This document shows positions 12,302-24,173 of a DNA stretch of 64,000 nucleotides, piece by piece; position 1 is the stretch's first letter; each line of letters begins with the position of its first letter. The stretch is from contig CM056875.1 in NCBI GenBank assembly GCA_029876055.1, forward strand, positions 8,271,001 to 8,335,000, read 5' to 3'. Origin of the DNA: Madurella fahalii. Taxonomy: Eukaryota > Ascomycota > Sordariomycetes > Sordariales. Under the pieces are notes generated by a model. It was given only the letters and a program-made list of their open reading frames with translations, was not told the DNA's origin and ran no database searches. Position numbers and translations under genes: made by a program.

Positions 12302-14712
12302 TCCAACTTTTTCTGTTCTGAAACATTTCATAAGAGAGATGTTCTCTCGCGTTCATTTCACATCATGTCATTACGATCATTGACGTTCATTTTCAACATC
12401 TTAATGATGCCACGGCCGACCGCATACCATCCTTTCTGCATTACTACTTATCATTTTAGCTATCCTTGATACCCTTTCTTGTCGCTCATTCTGCTATACT
12501 TGCAACATACTTTCTCCTACCCTTCAACATTTTCCTCTCTCCTTTCCATTCTCACCCCGTGGCGGCTGCAGCCCGGGAATTCATCTGCATTTGCATCACC
12601 TCGGCATATTTCTGCCTGGTTTTTTTTCTTTTTCTTTTTCTTTTTTTCCCTCTCCTTGCGTTTATCATCTCTTTTCCCTTCTAACCTGTAAATATGTACA
12701 TTACTTTATCACTTTGGCATACCCACACATCCCATACCCGGTCCCGGCGTTGGTGGCGGTGGGCAAATTGCTTTGGTTTCTCGAAAGGGAAAAACAGAAC
12801 TTCTCATGTCGTTCACGGCCGAATCAAACAATGATATCCCTGGTGCGCAGGACGGAAGGAAAAAGAGGGGAGGGAATGGAACGGAACGGAAAGGGAAGGA
12901 AGGAAGGAAGATGCCTACGTACCAGATAGCAGATACGCAGCCAAACAGGCACCAAGTGTCTTGACAACATCGGGCATTGTCTTGTTCTCGTTGGTCAACT
13001 ACTTCTATGAGTACCGTGTGTGCACTTTTGACAACTCAGCTCCGGTGTCTCACACTAACATCGCAGAGAACAGTTGGTTGGTTCGTATGGTTGAAGGCTT
13101 CGAGTGAAGGATGCGTGTGGCTGCTGCTGAGACGTGGCGTGGGGATAGGGGAAATGGGTCAATGATTGTTAGAAGGACGAGGAACAAGCTTAAGCAGAGT
13201 GTAACGTCAAAATTCCAATACAATTGCTCTCTTTGCTTGCAGCTGCCTGGAGCCAAATGCGAGCAGTGGCCAACCTCAACCTACTGGCATCGACACTTGG
13301 GGGGAATTGGCTTGAGTCATTTGAGTGGAACGTGCTGCGGCGAGTCCGACGGCATTACCGCATCCAATACCGAGGCCCGAGCCGAGTGAGGGAGTTAAGG
13401 CTGACTGTGTTTTTGCCACGCTCTGTTGCGTGTAATACGGACGTGCGACGACGTCAGATGCTGTGCGACCCAATAGTCCCAGCCGGCCGGCTGTTGATAC
13501 CTAGTTGGGTATCGTAGATAGGGCTGAGGAGGATCGGGCGTGCACACTATCTAAGGGGGATTGAGATTCCAATAGCAATCGCCGTGTTGTCTTGTACAGC
13601 ATTGACTTCGGACTTCTTGCAGGGCCGCACTTCGCATGCGGGTTTTGCCTCGGCTGTCCGATCTGGCTACGATGATGCTGATGGTGCGGGCAGCTGTTTG
13701 TTGTTTCACGGCGGTTTGCTTGTTCCCCCCCCTTTTTTTTTTTTTTTTTTTTTGATTTAGATGCTGACACCTAGTACTTTGCATGGCTGATTCCGTGTTT
13801 GCCATGATCGTAGCCGAGAGAGATAATCACATGTGCATGTTCGAATTGAAGGCCAGGCTTCCTAGTGTCGATAGAGATAGTTCTACGGTGTTCCTAGTAC
13901 TGCTCCTGTTTTCCCTTGCTCGGATGTACCTAGCGAGCCCCGACACTGGGGCGATCTTGGGTTGCATGTTGCATTGGATTGACCGACGCAGACACTGTTA
14001 GCTTCACTCCGGCGCCGCCTACATGGAAAAATCACGGGTCCTTCCTGGGCTCGGATGGCGATAACCCGACATGCTGTCACTTGACGGTGCCCTAGGTTGT
14101 ACGGGTCATGTCGTGGCATGCCATGCTATCTCCTTTCAGCCTCACTTCAGCCTCGGCAGGATAATTGAATCTCCACTAGCAGGTAGTAGTGATACTGACA
14201 TACTCCGTGCTTTAGATTCAGGCTTGAATGTAGTGCCCCGACTCGCTGCACTATTCAGCATCGAGTCTATCAAGTGCCGGTTCTGCCCTCTTTCAAAACA
14301 GGGGTGAACTCCACATCTTATCGACATACCACAGAACCTCATGCGGTTATAGAGGGCCGTCCATGGGTTTAATTGACGCTCTAACAAATAACAGGCCAGT
14401 ACTGGCGGACATATGATGTTAGGAGGCGGTTTTAGAGAGCGAGTCCATGACGCCCAGCAGACGAGTGAAGTGCGAGGGTTTAAGCGCCAGGGGTACAAGT
14501 TTTGTAGTCAAAATATTATAACAACACTATTACGGTCTGATACATGCTACTTGCTATCGTAACTATTACCCATATACAGTGTACCGTTCCGTTCCACCGC
14601 TTTATCCCTCATAAGCATATACGTTTCCGATACAAGACGCCGTGTCAACCGCAAACCCGCTAGCGATCAAATAAACAAATAAAACAGAACCAAACGCCTC
14701 GGTCCCCTCAGA
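12302..14712. other. Intergenic region between convergent genes, with long T tract
   Basis: This 2.4 kb holds the 3' ends of the Uds1 gene (plus) and the GH3 gene (minus). It is pyrimidine-rich at 12460-12690. A C8 run (13725-13732) runs directly into a T21 run (13733-13753). No coding sequence or RNA gene was recognised. Confidence 0.6.
13733..13753 (+). repeat. T21 homopolymer (preceded by C8)
   Basis: A direct C8-T21 tract in the intergenic region; polymorphic in length if compared between strains, by general experience. Confidence 0.95.
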
Positions 14713-17693
14713 TTAGATCGTAACACCCCCAACAAGCGGCAAATCCCTACTACTCCCTCCAACCTCAATCCTATACTCGCCCCTGACCAGCCGCCATTTT
14801 TGGGCCACAACATCCCAGACGCTCAAGTCCCTCCGCGTCAACTCGAACCTCACCGTTGCCGTCTCTGACACATTCAATAACGGCTTCTCAAACCCCCTCA
14901 GCTGTCGCATCGGCGCACCAGCTGCGGGGATACCTACATACAGTTGGGCGACCTCAGCGCCGTCAACGGCGCCCGTGTTCGTCACATTAGCCGAAACCTC
15001 GACCAGGACGTCCCACAGATCCGCCTGTCCGCCCTCAACGATCGCACCGGTGGGGTACTCATCAAAATTTTGCACCTCAGCCCTCTGCACCGAAAGGTTG
15101 CTGTACTCAAACGTTGTATAACTCAGCCCAAACCCGAAAGGGTACCTGGGCCTGATATTATGGGCGTCGAAATGCCTGTAGTCGACAAACACGCCTTCGG
15201 TGAAGTTGCTCTGTGGAAAGGAGGCAAACATGCCCTCTGGCAGATCCGGTCCCAGCACGGCATAGTCGGACTCGTTGTGGGCCACCGTGTAAGGGAGCTT
15301 TCCCGAGGGATTGGAGCGGCCATACAGGAGGGAAACGAGCGCGCGGCCCGAGGCCTCACCGGGCAGGTGCGCGAAGATGAGGCCTGTTACGTTCAGGTGG
15401 TCGACGAATTGGTCGACGAGGCGGATACCGGCATTATGGAAGATGACGATGGTGTTGTTGCATCGGTTGGCGACGTGCCGGATCAAGCCGTCAGTGTAGT
15501 CATCCCTGGCGCTGGGCCGGTCTGCACCCTCGGTAGCGTAGGCGTTGCCAAAGACAAGGCAGGCATCCGACATGGGGTCAACGGCTGGGGTGCCGCTGTC
15601 AAAGTCCCAGAAGAGTGCGGTTTCATCATCGTAGGCTTGTTGCACGAGTGCGTCAAAGGGGGCGATAACTGTTGCTTTTGAGGTGGCGCCGGACCCACCC
15701 CCTGAGTAGATGGTGCCGTTGAAAGCGATGGCCGTTTTGCCAGAGTCGCTTGACCACCCGAAGAACCCTGCGCCAAACTCGGTAAAGTTGAAGGAATCGG
15801 CGCCGAAGAGCCATGGTGAGAAGCCACCGCCAGGGTTGTTCGTGTTGGGGTTCTTGGCTGAGTAGCCGAATATGGAGAGCATCCGGGGGCGCTGTAGTGG
15901 CAGTGCATTGCGGGTGTTCTTGACAAGGACATGGCCTTCAACTGCGCCATCGAACAAGGTCGATCGGAAAGACGAATTTCTCGCGTCAACGATGCGGTGA
16001 GGTCTGGTGAGATCGGCGGCCATGCCGACTCCGGGGTCGGGAAAACCTTCGTCTTGGCCCATCTGGTACCACGAGGCAATGGCCCTATCGTTCGTTAGCT
16101 TAAGGAAGTGGGCAAAGATACGAGTCGGCGCTACCTTGTGATCATGTCATCTAAGCGGCTCTCGGGTACTGAGCCGTTCGTAACGGCATCGACAAGATGT
16201 GACCCCCAAAAAGCGTTACCGTTCGGCATGGTTACGTCCATGCCTGCCTGAGCTGTGGCAACTCCTGCGTGTTGAGCGCCCCAGTCGCTGACAACCCAGC
16301 CCTGGAATCCCAGTTCGGTCTTGAGAAGCCCGTTGAGCGCCTTGCTGTTCGCGCATCCGTACGAGTTGTTGAGTCGCTGGTACGAGCACATGATGTTGCC
16401 GCTTCCAGCGTGGACAGCATCTTGAAAAGGCCTAATCAATTGTCAGTTCACAATAAGTAAGGACCCGGGGGAGGAGGAGGAGGAGGGAAAGGGAGGGGTG
16501 ATATTGCCCTGGGCTTTTACCATAGGTAGACCTCGTGCATCGTCCTGTCATCGATATTGGAGGACACCGACTCGACGTCACTTGAGGGGTTCCGGTTCGT
16601 CTCCTGTTCGTTGGCTATGTAGTGCTGCAATGGCACGTTAGCAAGTCTTTGGGGATCTCATGTGGTAGACGGCACCTTCGTGCTGGTAATCACCCCAACA
16701 GCTTGCACGGCCGAGACCGTCTCATACACCAAAGCCCCTGACAAATATGGGTCGCTCGAAAAGCCTGCTTTGCGTCAGCGAACCATGTCACCTTGGGCTC
16801 CCGGCAAAGGCACTTTACCTTCCCAATTCCTCCCGCTCAGTACGACGCGGCCAGCAGGACCAACAACAGGACCCAAAAGCACATTCACTCCCTTTGTCCT
16901 GAACTCGCCGCCCATGCCCGTCCCCCGCTGACGAGCAAGCGCCTTGTTCCAGCTCGCACCCACATGGATGCCGCTTGGCCAGGTACTGACAAAATCAGTG
17001 CCGCGGAGCCCGTTGCCAGCATCGGCCAGACACATGCCGGGGAAGCCGAGGCGGAGGATAGCCGGGAGGAAGCCGGGGCAGCTGGTACCAGAACTGACAC
17101 CGCCCGTCAAGCTTACCTAGCTTTCGGAGTCAGAACTGATATTGCTGGGCGGGAAAGGGCTGCAGAGGAAGCGTAGTCAAGGGTACAGTACCTTCTCATC
17201 CAGCGTCATCCGCCCAACCATCTCCCTCGCCCTAGCAAACGCCTCCGCCCATGCACCCACACCCGTCATGTTTGCTGCCTCGTTCGGTTCCGAATCAGCC
17301 CAGCATGCCCGCAGAAATAGGTTAAAACACTAGCTACTCACGCGAAGGATACACTGGCGGCGATTGCCCGTAGAAGTAGGTATCGTCTATGGTAGCCGCT
17401 ACATGGGTGTTCGCACCCCCTCCACCACCACCACCCCTGGGGAGGGCAGCCAGACCCGCCAGACCGCCCCCGATGATGACAAGTATCGCAGCCACCAGGA
17501 CTGCAACGCCGCGCTTGGTCTTGAGGAAGGGGCGCTGCGTGCTCCGTGATTGTCAACTGGTCCCGGCAGCTGGGTCTGGGGCGAGGAGGGAGGAGCTGTC
17601 AACGGCGGGTTTCTCTGAGGCATGTGCTGCCATTGTGGCTGTGGTTGTGGCGGCTGCGGTGGTAGTTGGTGAGCGAGTAGTGGAGTCGGCCAT
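14713..17693 (-). CDS. Membrane-anchored GH3 beta-glucosidase with in-frame TGA at codon 47
   Basis: Seven exons: 17342-17693, 17192-17274, 16819-17116, 16676-16764, 16521-16624, 16135-16431, 14713-16084. All introns are GT-AG (50-89 bp); the last has a GCTAACG branch site. Reading through the stop gives 864 residues. The order is a short Ser/Thr/Ala-rich tail, a TGA codon (17553-17555), a basic stretch, one transmembrane helix (VAVLVAAILVIIGGGLAGLAAL), then an extracellular GH3 enzyme. GH3 hallmarks are the STKHYIANEQE substrate-binding segment, the nucleophile Asp in GWVVSDWGAQH, and a C-terminal fibronectin III-like domain with PMRQLRGFEKP. GH3 enzymes release glucose from cellobiose and other beta-glucosides. 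A type II anchor would place it at the cell surface, facing out. The codon before the anchor breaks an otherwise clean frame. The stop lies in the context TGA CAA TCA, which resembles leaky-stop consensus. Alternatives are CGA-to-TGA decay, a sequence error, or a poor 69-bp intron with GTTGAC donor. Confidence 0.88.
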
Positions 17694-19825
17694 GTTATGA
17701 ACTGCCCTGGGCAAGATGCGTTCGTCAAGTCCTGGTTGCTGCTTGCCCGATGAACGATTCTGGTTCGTATTTGCTTTGTATACGTTATTGAGTAGGGTTG
17801 ATTTCAGATCCCCAACCTGGCTTGTGCAACCTCGAAATCAAGATGCCAACGACACGGCTAAACACATGAGAACATGTTGGTTTGGTTGAGCGGACGCGAT
17901 CGTCCGTTGTCAGCCGCAACGGGCCGTTGCCGCGGGGAGACGAGCTGGGCGCGAACGAGTTGCTTCAACCAGCACCCCGCACCCCTGTCGATTTGGGTCA
18001 ACAACCACCACATCTCCGCTAACCTGATTGGGGGCGTCTCTTGCATGCCGTGCCATGTGCATGCCGTTTCAAATTCCAAAGTCCATTCCCCAACGGGCGA
18101 CGCAACTCCGGAGTCGATTCCGGAGCGAGCGTGCAGAATTTACCTAGTGGAAGAGTAAGAACTTTTGTGCTCCATCAAAGAGGAAGATCCCTCTCCCCAC
18201 CTCCCATACACAATGACACCACATCGGGCTCGTTCCACGTGGTCGCCATATGGCAGAAGCTCCAGATCCGGGGAAAAAAAAATTTAGTATCCCCGTTCCT
18301 ATCAATCATGCAATTGCCGGGTGCAGTACCTTTTTAGCGTAATCCGGACCCCTCAACGGTTCATTACAACCCAATTTCGCGAATGACTTTTTCTGGAAAG
18401 GACCAGGGTGGATCATGTTAACCCCGATGGACCCATCCCAACCAGAAAACGACAGACCAAAAACAACAGTGCCGATCAGACGGAAAGGACTGCCCGAGCC
18501 GGGCAAACTCCTTCTTGTGCCAGCAAAAGGAAAGGGCCGATCGGTAATTCCGTTAGTCAGATTCACGCTACCGTACATTGCTGCCGCGGCCGGGATGGTG
18601 CTGGCGAGAACCACCCGGTGCTTACTACTGCGTAATTTGGCCACCGCGACGAAACATCGCGACACGGAGCGCACCTAGAAACCAAACCAAAAGACAACAA
18701 ACCCGGCATTGTGGTTCCCCGCAACGCGAACGGCCAAGAAGACTTAGACCTAGCGAGTCCACACAAAATCTCCGACGAAACAGATGCCGTGGGTTACCGC
18801 AGCAAGGCAAGGAAGAACAAGTGGATCGTATGATCCACGGTGATGGGGTTGACGAAGCGGACAGGGTAAAATAATAAAACATTCAGATGCTCATTTGCCC
18901 GATTTCTCTAACCAGTCGGAGTAAAATAAATACAACACGCCAGTAGATCCCATCCGGTATAGTATTCAGCGCGCTTCCACCCTGGCGTGATTCATCTTCC
19001 TTTCCCATACACGCCAGGTATCATCCTGTTGGTGATGGCAACACCAGCAAGCAAATCAGCCACGTCAGGAAGGGAAAGGCGACCACCTCCCCTTTCCTCC
19101 TGGCTTAGCCTTTTTCTCCTCCACAGCTTGGACGATGTTAAACGTCCTCCTTCCTTTCCCCTCCCTTCCCTGCCCTGTGCATCTCTTTCTCTCCACACCT
19201 CCTAGCCACGGCAGCCTCAAAGAAAAAAGAAAAAAGAAAAAAGAAAAAAAGGCAAAAGAGCCGAGCAAGCTAACCAAAACCCCCGCGTACCTCTCATTCG
19301 GTTAGTTCAACAGCTCGGGTGACCCATATATCCGATCAAGGAGAGACGCGTTCGAAGGGTACGTGGTTCCGCGCGGCGGGGTTGGGAAATGCTCGTCGAT
19401 CGGTCGTTGAACGTTATCCATCCAGTAGGTTTAAGATATAAACAATAGAACAAATATGCCCCCTCGCTAGTAATGTACAAAAGAAAACCAAAGATCCAAG
19501 AATTGGTCGAACGGGAAGAAGAGAGACATCTGCCTCTAGGCCTTGTGGAGGCGTGACGGGCCGGTGGAAAGGGCGCGCAACATTTAGACCCTATCAAAAG
19601 TCACCGGTGTTAGGTCACTTTGTGTGATAACGGGTCATGGATGGTCGTGATGAAAAAAGAGAAAGGACAACAAGTGGTGGATGACAGCCATTGCAGCCCA
19701 GCCCAGGCGCTCCACATTCGGGTTGTATTACGCGGTGGGGAGGGGTTGGTATGCCATTGTTGATTTGTGCAGACGGGTCCCAGAGGGAAAAAAACAAGGG
19801 TCGCGGATGATATGGGTATCGCCCC
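17694..19825. other. Intergenic region upstream of GH3 gene and downstream of G-alpha gene
   Basis: This holds the GH3 promoter (near 17694) and the 3' flank of the G-alpha gene (right end). An A-rich purine microsatellite of repeated GAAAAAA units is at about 19219-19250. No gene or RNA was recognised. Confidence 0.55.
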
Positions 19826-21154
19826 TTACAGAATAAGCTGCTTCAGGTTCCTTTGGATGATCATGTCCTGGACGGAACCCATGGTGATCTTGAGTAGATT
19901 TGTGTCGGTGGCATTCGTGAAGTGGCCGTAAATCTCCTTCTCCGGATTTCGGTTCAAGGCCCGGAATTTGTCCATGAAGTACTTGCTAGCCTGCTTCCAG
20001 TCATCCGGCGGCCCATGGTAATCTGTGAAACCGTGATCTGTTATCGGGCTCTTTGACAGTTTTTCCTTGAAGAGATCCATCTTGTTGAGGAAGAGGATAA
20101 GGGCCGATTTGGTGAACCAGTGGGAATTTGCGATCGACTCCCATAGCATGAGCGCTTCGTTCATTTGGTTCTACACCACACGTTAGCCTGACCGGTTGGC
20201 ACAAACAGGGAAGAAGTCACGCATACGCCGTCCTTGTCCTCCACGAGACACTGATCGTACCCGGAGATGGCCACAAGGAACAACAAGCAATTGACGTTTT
20301 CGAAACAGTGAATCCACTTTTTCCGTTCTGATCGCTGACCACCGACGTCGAACATCCGGTATGTGAGCTGGCCCAAATCGAAGACGGTCTCGGTAATGCC
20401 TGTGGTTCGTAGTCTTGACCGCAGGAGATCTTGGTCCGTGGGTACGTAGTTCTTGTCCCAGACACGGTCCAGATCCGAGCAGAAACTTCAGTTCGGTCAG
20501 CTCCCGGCCAATTCCCCTTATGTGCAGCCTCGACTTACTAAGCCAGGTTGTCGTGCAGGGCGTATTCGTTACCCTTCGCAATCGCTCTCCTGACGCCATC
20601 GTCAACCCACAGCTTCTTGATCGGCTCCAAGTAGTCCTCTGGCAGAGGCTCATCCGCAGTCATCTCGTAGTCGACCATGATGTGCGCCATGTTTTTCTGT
20701 TGCAAAGAGAAAAAAAAAAGCTCGGTCAGCCCTCTTGTCATGAGCCAGCCTCTTGGTGGGAAAAGCAGTGCTTGCCTCGTTGTCAGGGTTCTCAAACTTG
20801 ATGTCCAGGTCGTTCATGGCATCGAAGATCAGGCGGAATGACTGGACGATATTCGTGAACACGACGGGCTTCCATTCTAACTTTTCGTTCTTGCTGAATC
20901 CTTGGGCATAGATCAGCTTCATCTGCTTCAGGACTGTCGATTTCCCGGATTCGCCGGCCCCTGTCCAGTCGCAAAAGAGTCAGCTGTGCGGTTCTGCGGG
21001 GCAATTGCCACCCGGGGACAAGATTCGCACCTAGAAGCAGCAGCTTCACTTCTTTAGCCATGCGCTTTTCGTCGGCGCGAATGACCTTGTCGAGCTCTCG
21101 CGAGCGGGCAGCGCCCGTCTCATCGGCTTGGCTGCCGCGGCCTCCGAAACACAT
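19826..21154 (-). CDS. gna-2: Heterotrimeric G protein alpha subunit, group II (GNA-2/MagA type)
   Basis: Five exons: 21031-21154, 20776-20960, 20539-20696, 20227-20485, 19826-20170, giving 356 residues, the usual length. It carries all the G motifs: P-loop GAGESGKST (residues 42-50, built across intron 1), DVGGQRSERKKW (switch II), FLNKMDLF (guanine specificity) and TNATDT near the C-terminus. The start MCFGGRG and the end RNLKQLIL fit the fungal group II class rather than the Gi-like GNA-1 (ending CGLI) or the cAMP-linked GNA-3 class. Residue 2 is Cys, so there is no N-myristoylation signal; membrane binding would rely on palmitoylation. The protein couples seven-helix receptors to downstream effectors at the plasma membrane. 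In Neurospora, GNA-2 has a mild role overlapping GNA-1. Intron 2 (20697-20775) has a GC donor (GAG|GCAAGC) and no GT alternative that keeps the frame. Intron 4 has a GCTAACG branch site. Confidence 0.95.
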
Positions 21155-24100
21155 GGTAGCGGCGCGTTGTCGGAAGCGACCAGGACGAAAAGGCCAAAAA
21201 GGGGGAAGGAAAAACCTGCCACAGGACGTAGCTGACGTCGTCTATTGTCCGGGCGCGGAGCTACAGATGGGCGAGGAATGGCGGCGGGGCACCAGGAAGG
21301 AGCTAGGGTCACTTGGAAACGTCTGACCGTGGTTGAGCTCACTGGTGGGCGTCAACGCTTCCCTTCTGAATGTCCGAAAAAAACGAGCGGTCGGTCGATT
21401 GATGCAGATGCGGAAACTAGGTGTCGACCTTATCTTATCCTCGCTACTCCATCCGAATACCGGTGAAATTTTTATGCCGATGGGCTTGGGTCCAGATGCT
21501 ATCGTCTCAAATCGCCGAGGCGGGTGATGACGGGGATCAAAGAGATCGGGGGAGGAGGCAACAGCATGAAGGGGATGACGGCCGAGTAAAATGGCGTCCC
21601 GTCTCTGGTATGCAACGTAGTAAGATCCGGCGGCGAAGCACAGCGAGGGCGTCGGCACAGAAGCATAAGGCAGCTAAAGGATGAAAAGCCAAATTCAAAA
21701 CGGAACCAGGCTCGCAGGCGCAGGGCGCTGGTGCGACCGATGTATTAATTATCTTGCCTGCAGCACACCAACCCATGCTACTCGGTAGGGACGCCCGCCT
21801 CGGATGGATGCCCTGGGTTGCTCTCCTGGGCTCGAAATCTGAGGAGTGGACCCCGGTTGCCCTCGGCGCACCCGTCTTCCATCTCTCCCCAAATCCTTAC
21901 ATGTCGTTCCTGTCTCGATACCTTGACAGTTCCAGTGTAGCGTAGGTTTGCCCAGTAAATTGTCCGATAGATGCATTGAGTTTCCGAGCTCGGCACGGCC
22001 AGGTTGTGCAATTCACAACCGAAGGCTGTCTCTGGGGGCTGCGGGAACCGCTGAACGGCGCTAGATGGCGCCGAATCAGGGCTCCGTCGGGGTCTCCCGC
22101 CCACGCGGGTCCTAACGGTGGCATGGGGGTCGATCACAACTAAAAAGGTTCCATCCTGTTATAAAGGGGGTGCATCGGGATTCGCAGAATCTTTTAGCTT
22201 CGGATCGACCCCTGGGGATCTGGGTCGCCCATTTCACGTTTCCGCCGTAACAGAATGGCGAACAACCCATCCCGCCATTGCGAGCCGGGTTGTCCGTTTC
22301 TTCGCGAACATTGCGAGGGTGCCATCCCGCCCATGTTCCATGATTTGATTTTCAATAACACAAATATCCAACTTCTCAGCTGTCGCGACTCCATACCTTT
22401 AATCCGCCAAATCTTTCTCGGGGCCTCACCCACAGCCGAACTCTCGGACCTGCCCGCGCATCCTGGAGCTCGGTAATGCAGTCTCTTGCGGCGAACAAGC
22501 TCGCCGTCGTGTCCCTCCAACCCCTATTGTGGCCCCTGGTACGGCCTGATTTCCCCCTCCCCCCCCCGTCGTTGTTGCTTTCTGGATGCATGTGGCTAGG
22601 CCGCTAGGCCGGCGGGTCCTTCTCCCCGTTTACCCAATCGCGAACCCTGCCATGGTAAAAGGGCGCGGATGCGGCTGGTCAGATTTCTGCTTGCTACTCG
22701 TTGCCCGCTAATGCCACGCGAGCCGTTATGTACGCTATTCTCACTATTGGACGCCGGTGTCCCGTCTTTCGAACGTCTGACTAGTTCGCGCCTACGGGGC
22801 TTCGCTCGCTCGACGGCGCAGGTCTTGTAACGGTCGAGCTTGCAACGTTGGAGTTACGCTGCAGCTCGGCGTCTTTCGCTTCTCTTTTCGTTCTTTTCAG
22901 TGACCGCGGTGGGGGCAAGCCAGGTTTCGCGGGCCTGCAACGTTCAGGCCGAGACCCAGGGGTTTTTCTTTCTCGCTCTCTAGGTTGTGCGGAAACGGCA
23001 TTGATCAACTCTCAGTGGGTCTCCCTTGATGGTGGGGGCCGACTAGGATGCATCAGCACGACATGTCAACTCGCCTCCCCGGAGCAGCGAACATGCTTCT
23101 GCCACAGGAGGCCATGGCGTCGCAAACCAATCCTGTCATTGGTTAGATGCAACAAGAAGAAATATTGCGGGTTTTGTGCAACCCCCTCGTGCTGCATGTG
23201 GGGAAGAATGGGCGGCATACTGTGGTGAGAGGCAAAAGATAGTGTGTTTTGCAAGGAGGAAAGTACGGCAGGACATCTTTGATGATCGCTGCAGTGTAAT
23301 GAGTGGCAAGCGATTTGAGCGTCAAGTATTCTCGAAATGACAACACCAAGTGTCTTCCTCGAGCGCAACTCGGGAAACGACTTGAATAAATGGCACAGCC
23401 AAACTCGTGGCGTCGGCCTATTTGCAAGCTTGGAAAAAGGTCAGCCTTGGGCTTGCAGGGGTTAGTTCGAACCGTTCGCTCAATGCGCACAGAAGCTTCG
23501 GGGTGATCGCAATGAGCTCTGTGCTCTCCGGGGCCCAAGCCGGTCAATTACCAACATGATGGGACGGCGCTTGGATCGTTTCCGGCATAGCACAAATCGG
23601 CCTTGCAAGCCACGGTCCGCGGCCGGGTTGCCGAGTCAGCCAACGTCTGAAGCGGAACCGGACTCTGTGTCGATGAGACTCGGGCTTGGGTGACCGGACA
23701 GTTGGCCTGGCCAGCTACGTAGTAGCACTTTGTGTTCGATCCCAGGTAGCTTTTGCCTCAATTGCGATATTGAACCCCTAAAAGAAGCTGGTAGCTGCGG
23801 GGTTGTTACGTCTGACACCGGTCAACGGCCTCTCAACTTCTGCCTTCGAAATGCAGACAGAGGCTCTCCACATTTGGGCTTCATTGGTCCCAACTGTCCG
23901 GTTTCCACGTTTTTATTCGCTCATACTGGACACTGGCGGGCGGCTTTGACGAAAGACCGCAGGACCGAAAAATTTTCTGCAGGCATTTCACAAATCGCAT
24001 GCGGTTTGAGGGCTTGCGATAAATGCTGCAGCCACACAAACTCTACCCCGCCACGACCTCACTGGCACAACTCAAAGCTGGCTCTGATCTGCTCAAGGCG

Positions 24101-24173
24101 TCTCTTTTCCCAGCCGCCTCGATTCGCCAATTCTATCTTGCTGAAACAACTGGGCCTCAGCCAATTCCGAAAA
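21155..24173. other. Divergent intergenic region between G-alpha and spermidine synthase genes
   Basis: This 3.0 kb region holds both promoters. A TTATAAAGGGGG stretch at about 22158-22169 is TATA-like on the plus strand. The 150 bp before 24174 is pyrimidine-rich, as expected for a transcription start region. The frame of the spermidine synthase start codon stays open upstream to 23730, but that stretch does not resemble the family and looks like leader. No other gene was recognised. Confidence 0.55.

Noticed and set aside
14944..15681. 245-codon open frame on the plus strand
   Set aside because: Antisense shadow of the GH3 exon; high GC keeps the opposite frame open.
17546..17614. Intron GTTGAC...CGCAG that would remove the TGA of the GH3 gene
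   Set aside because: Phase-compatible but with a non-consensus donor and no clear branch site; kept only as an alternative in the GH3 entry.
23730..24173. In-frame upstream extension of spermidine synthase (148 codons)
   Set aside because: It is open by chance; the family starts near ATG 24174 and the upstream residues do not resemble the enzyme or a targeting peptide.
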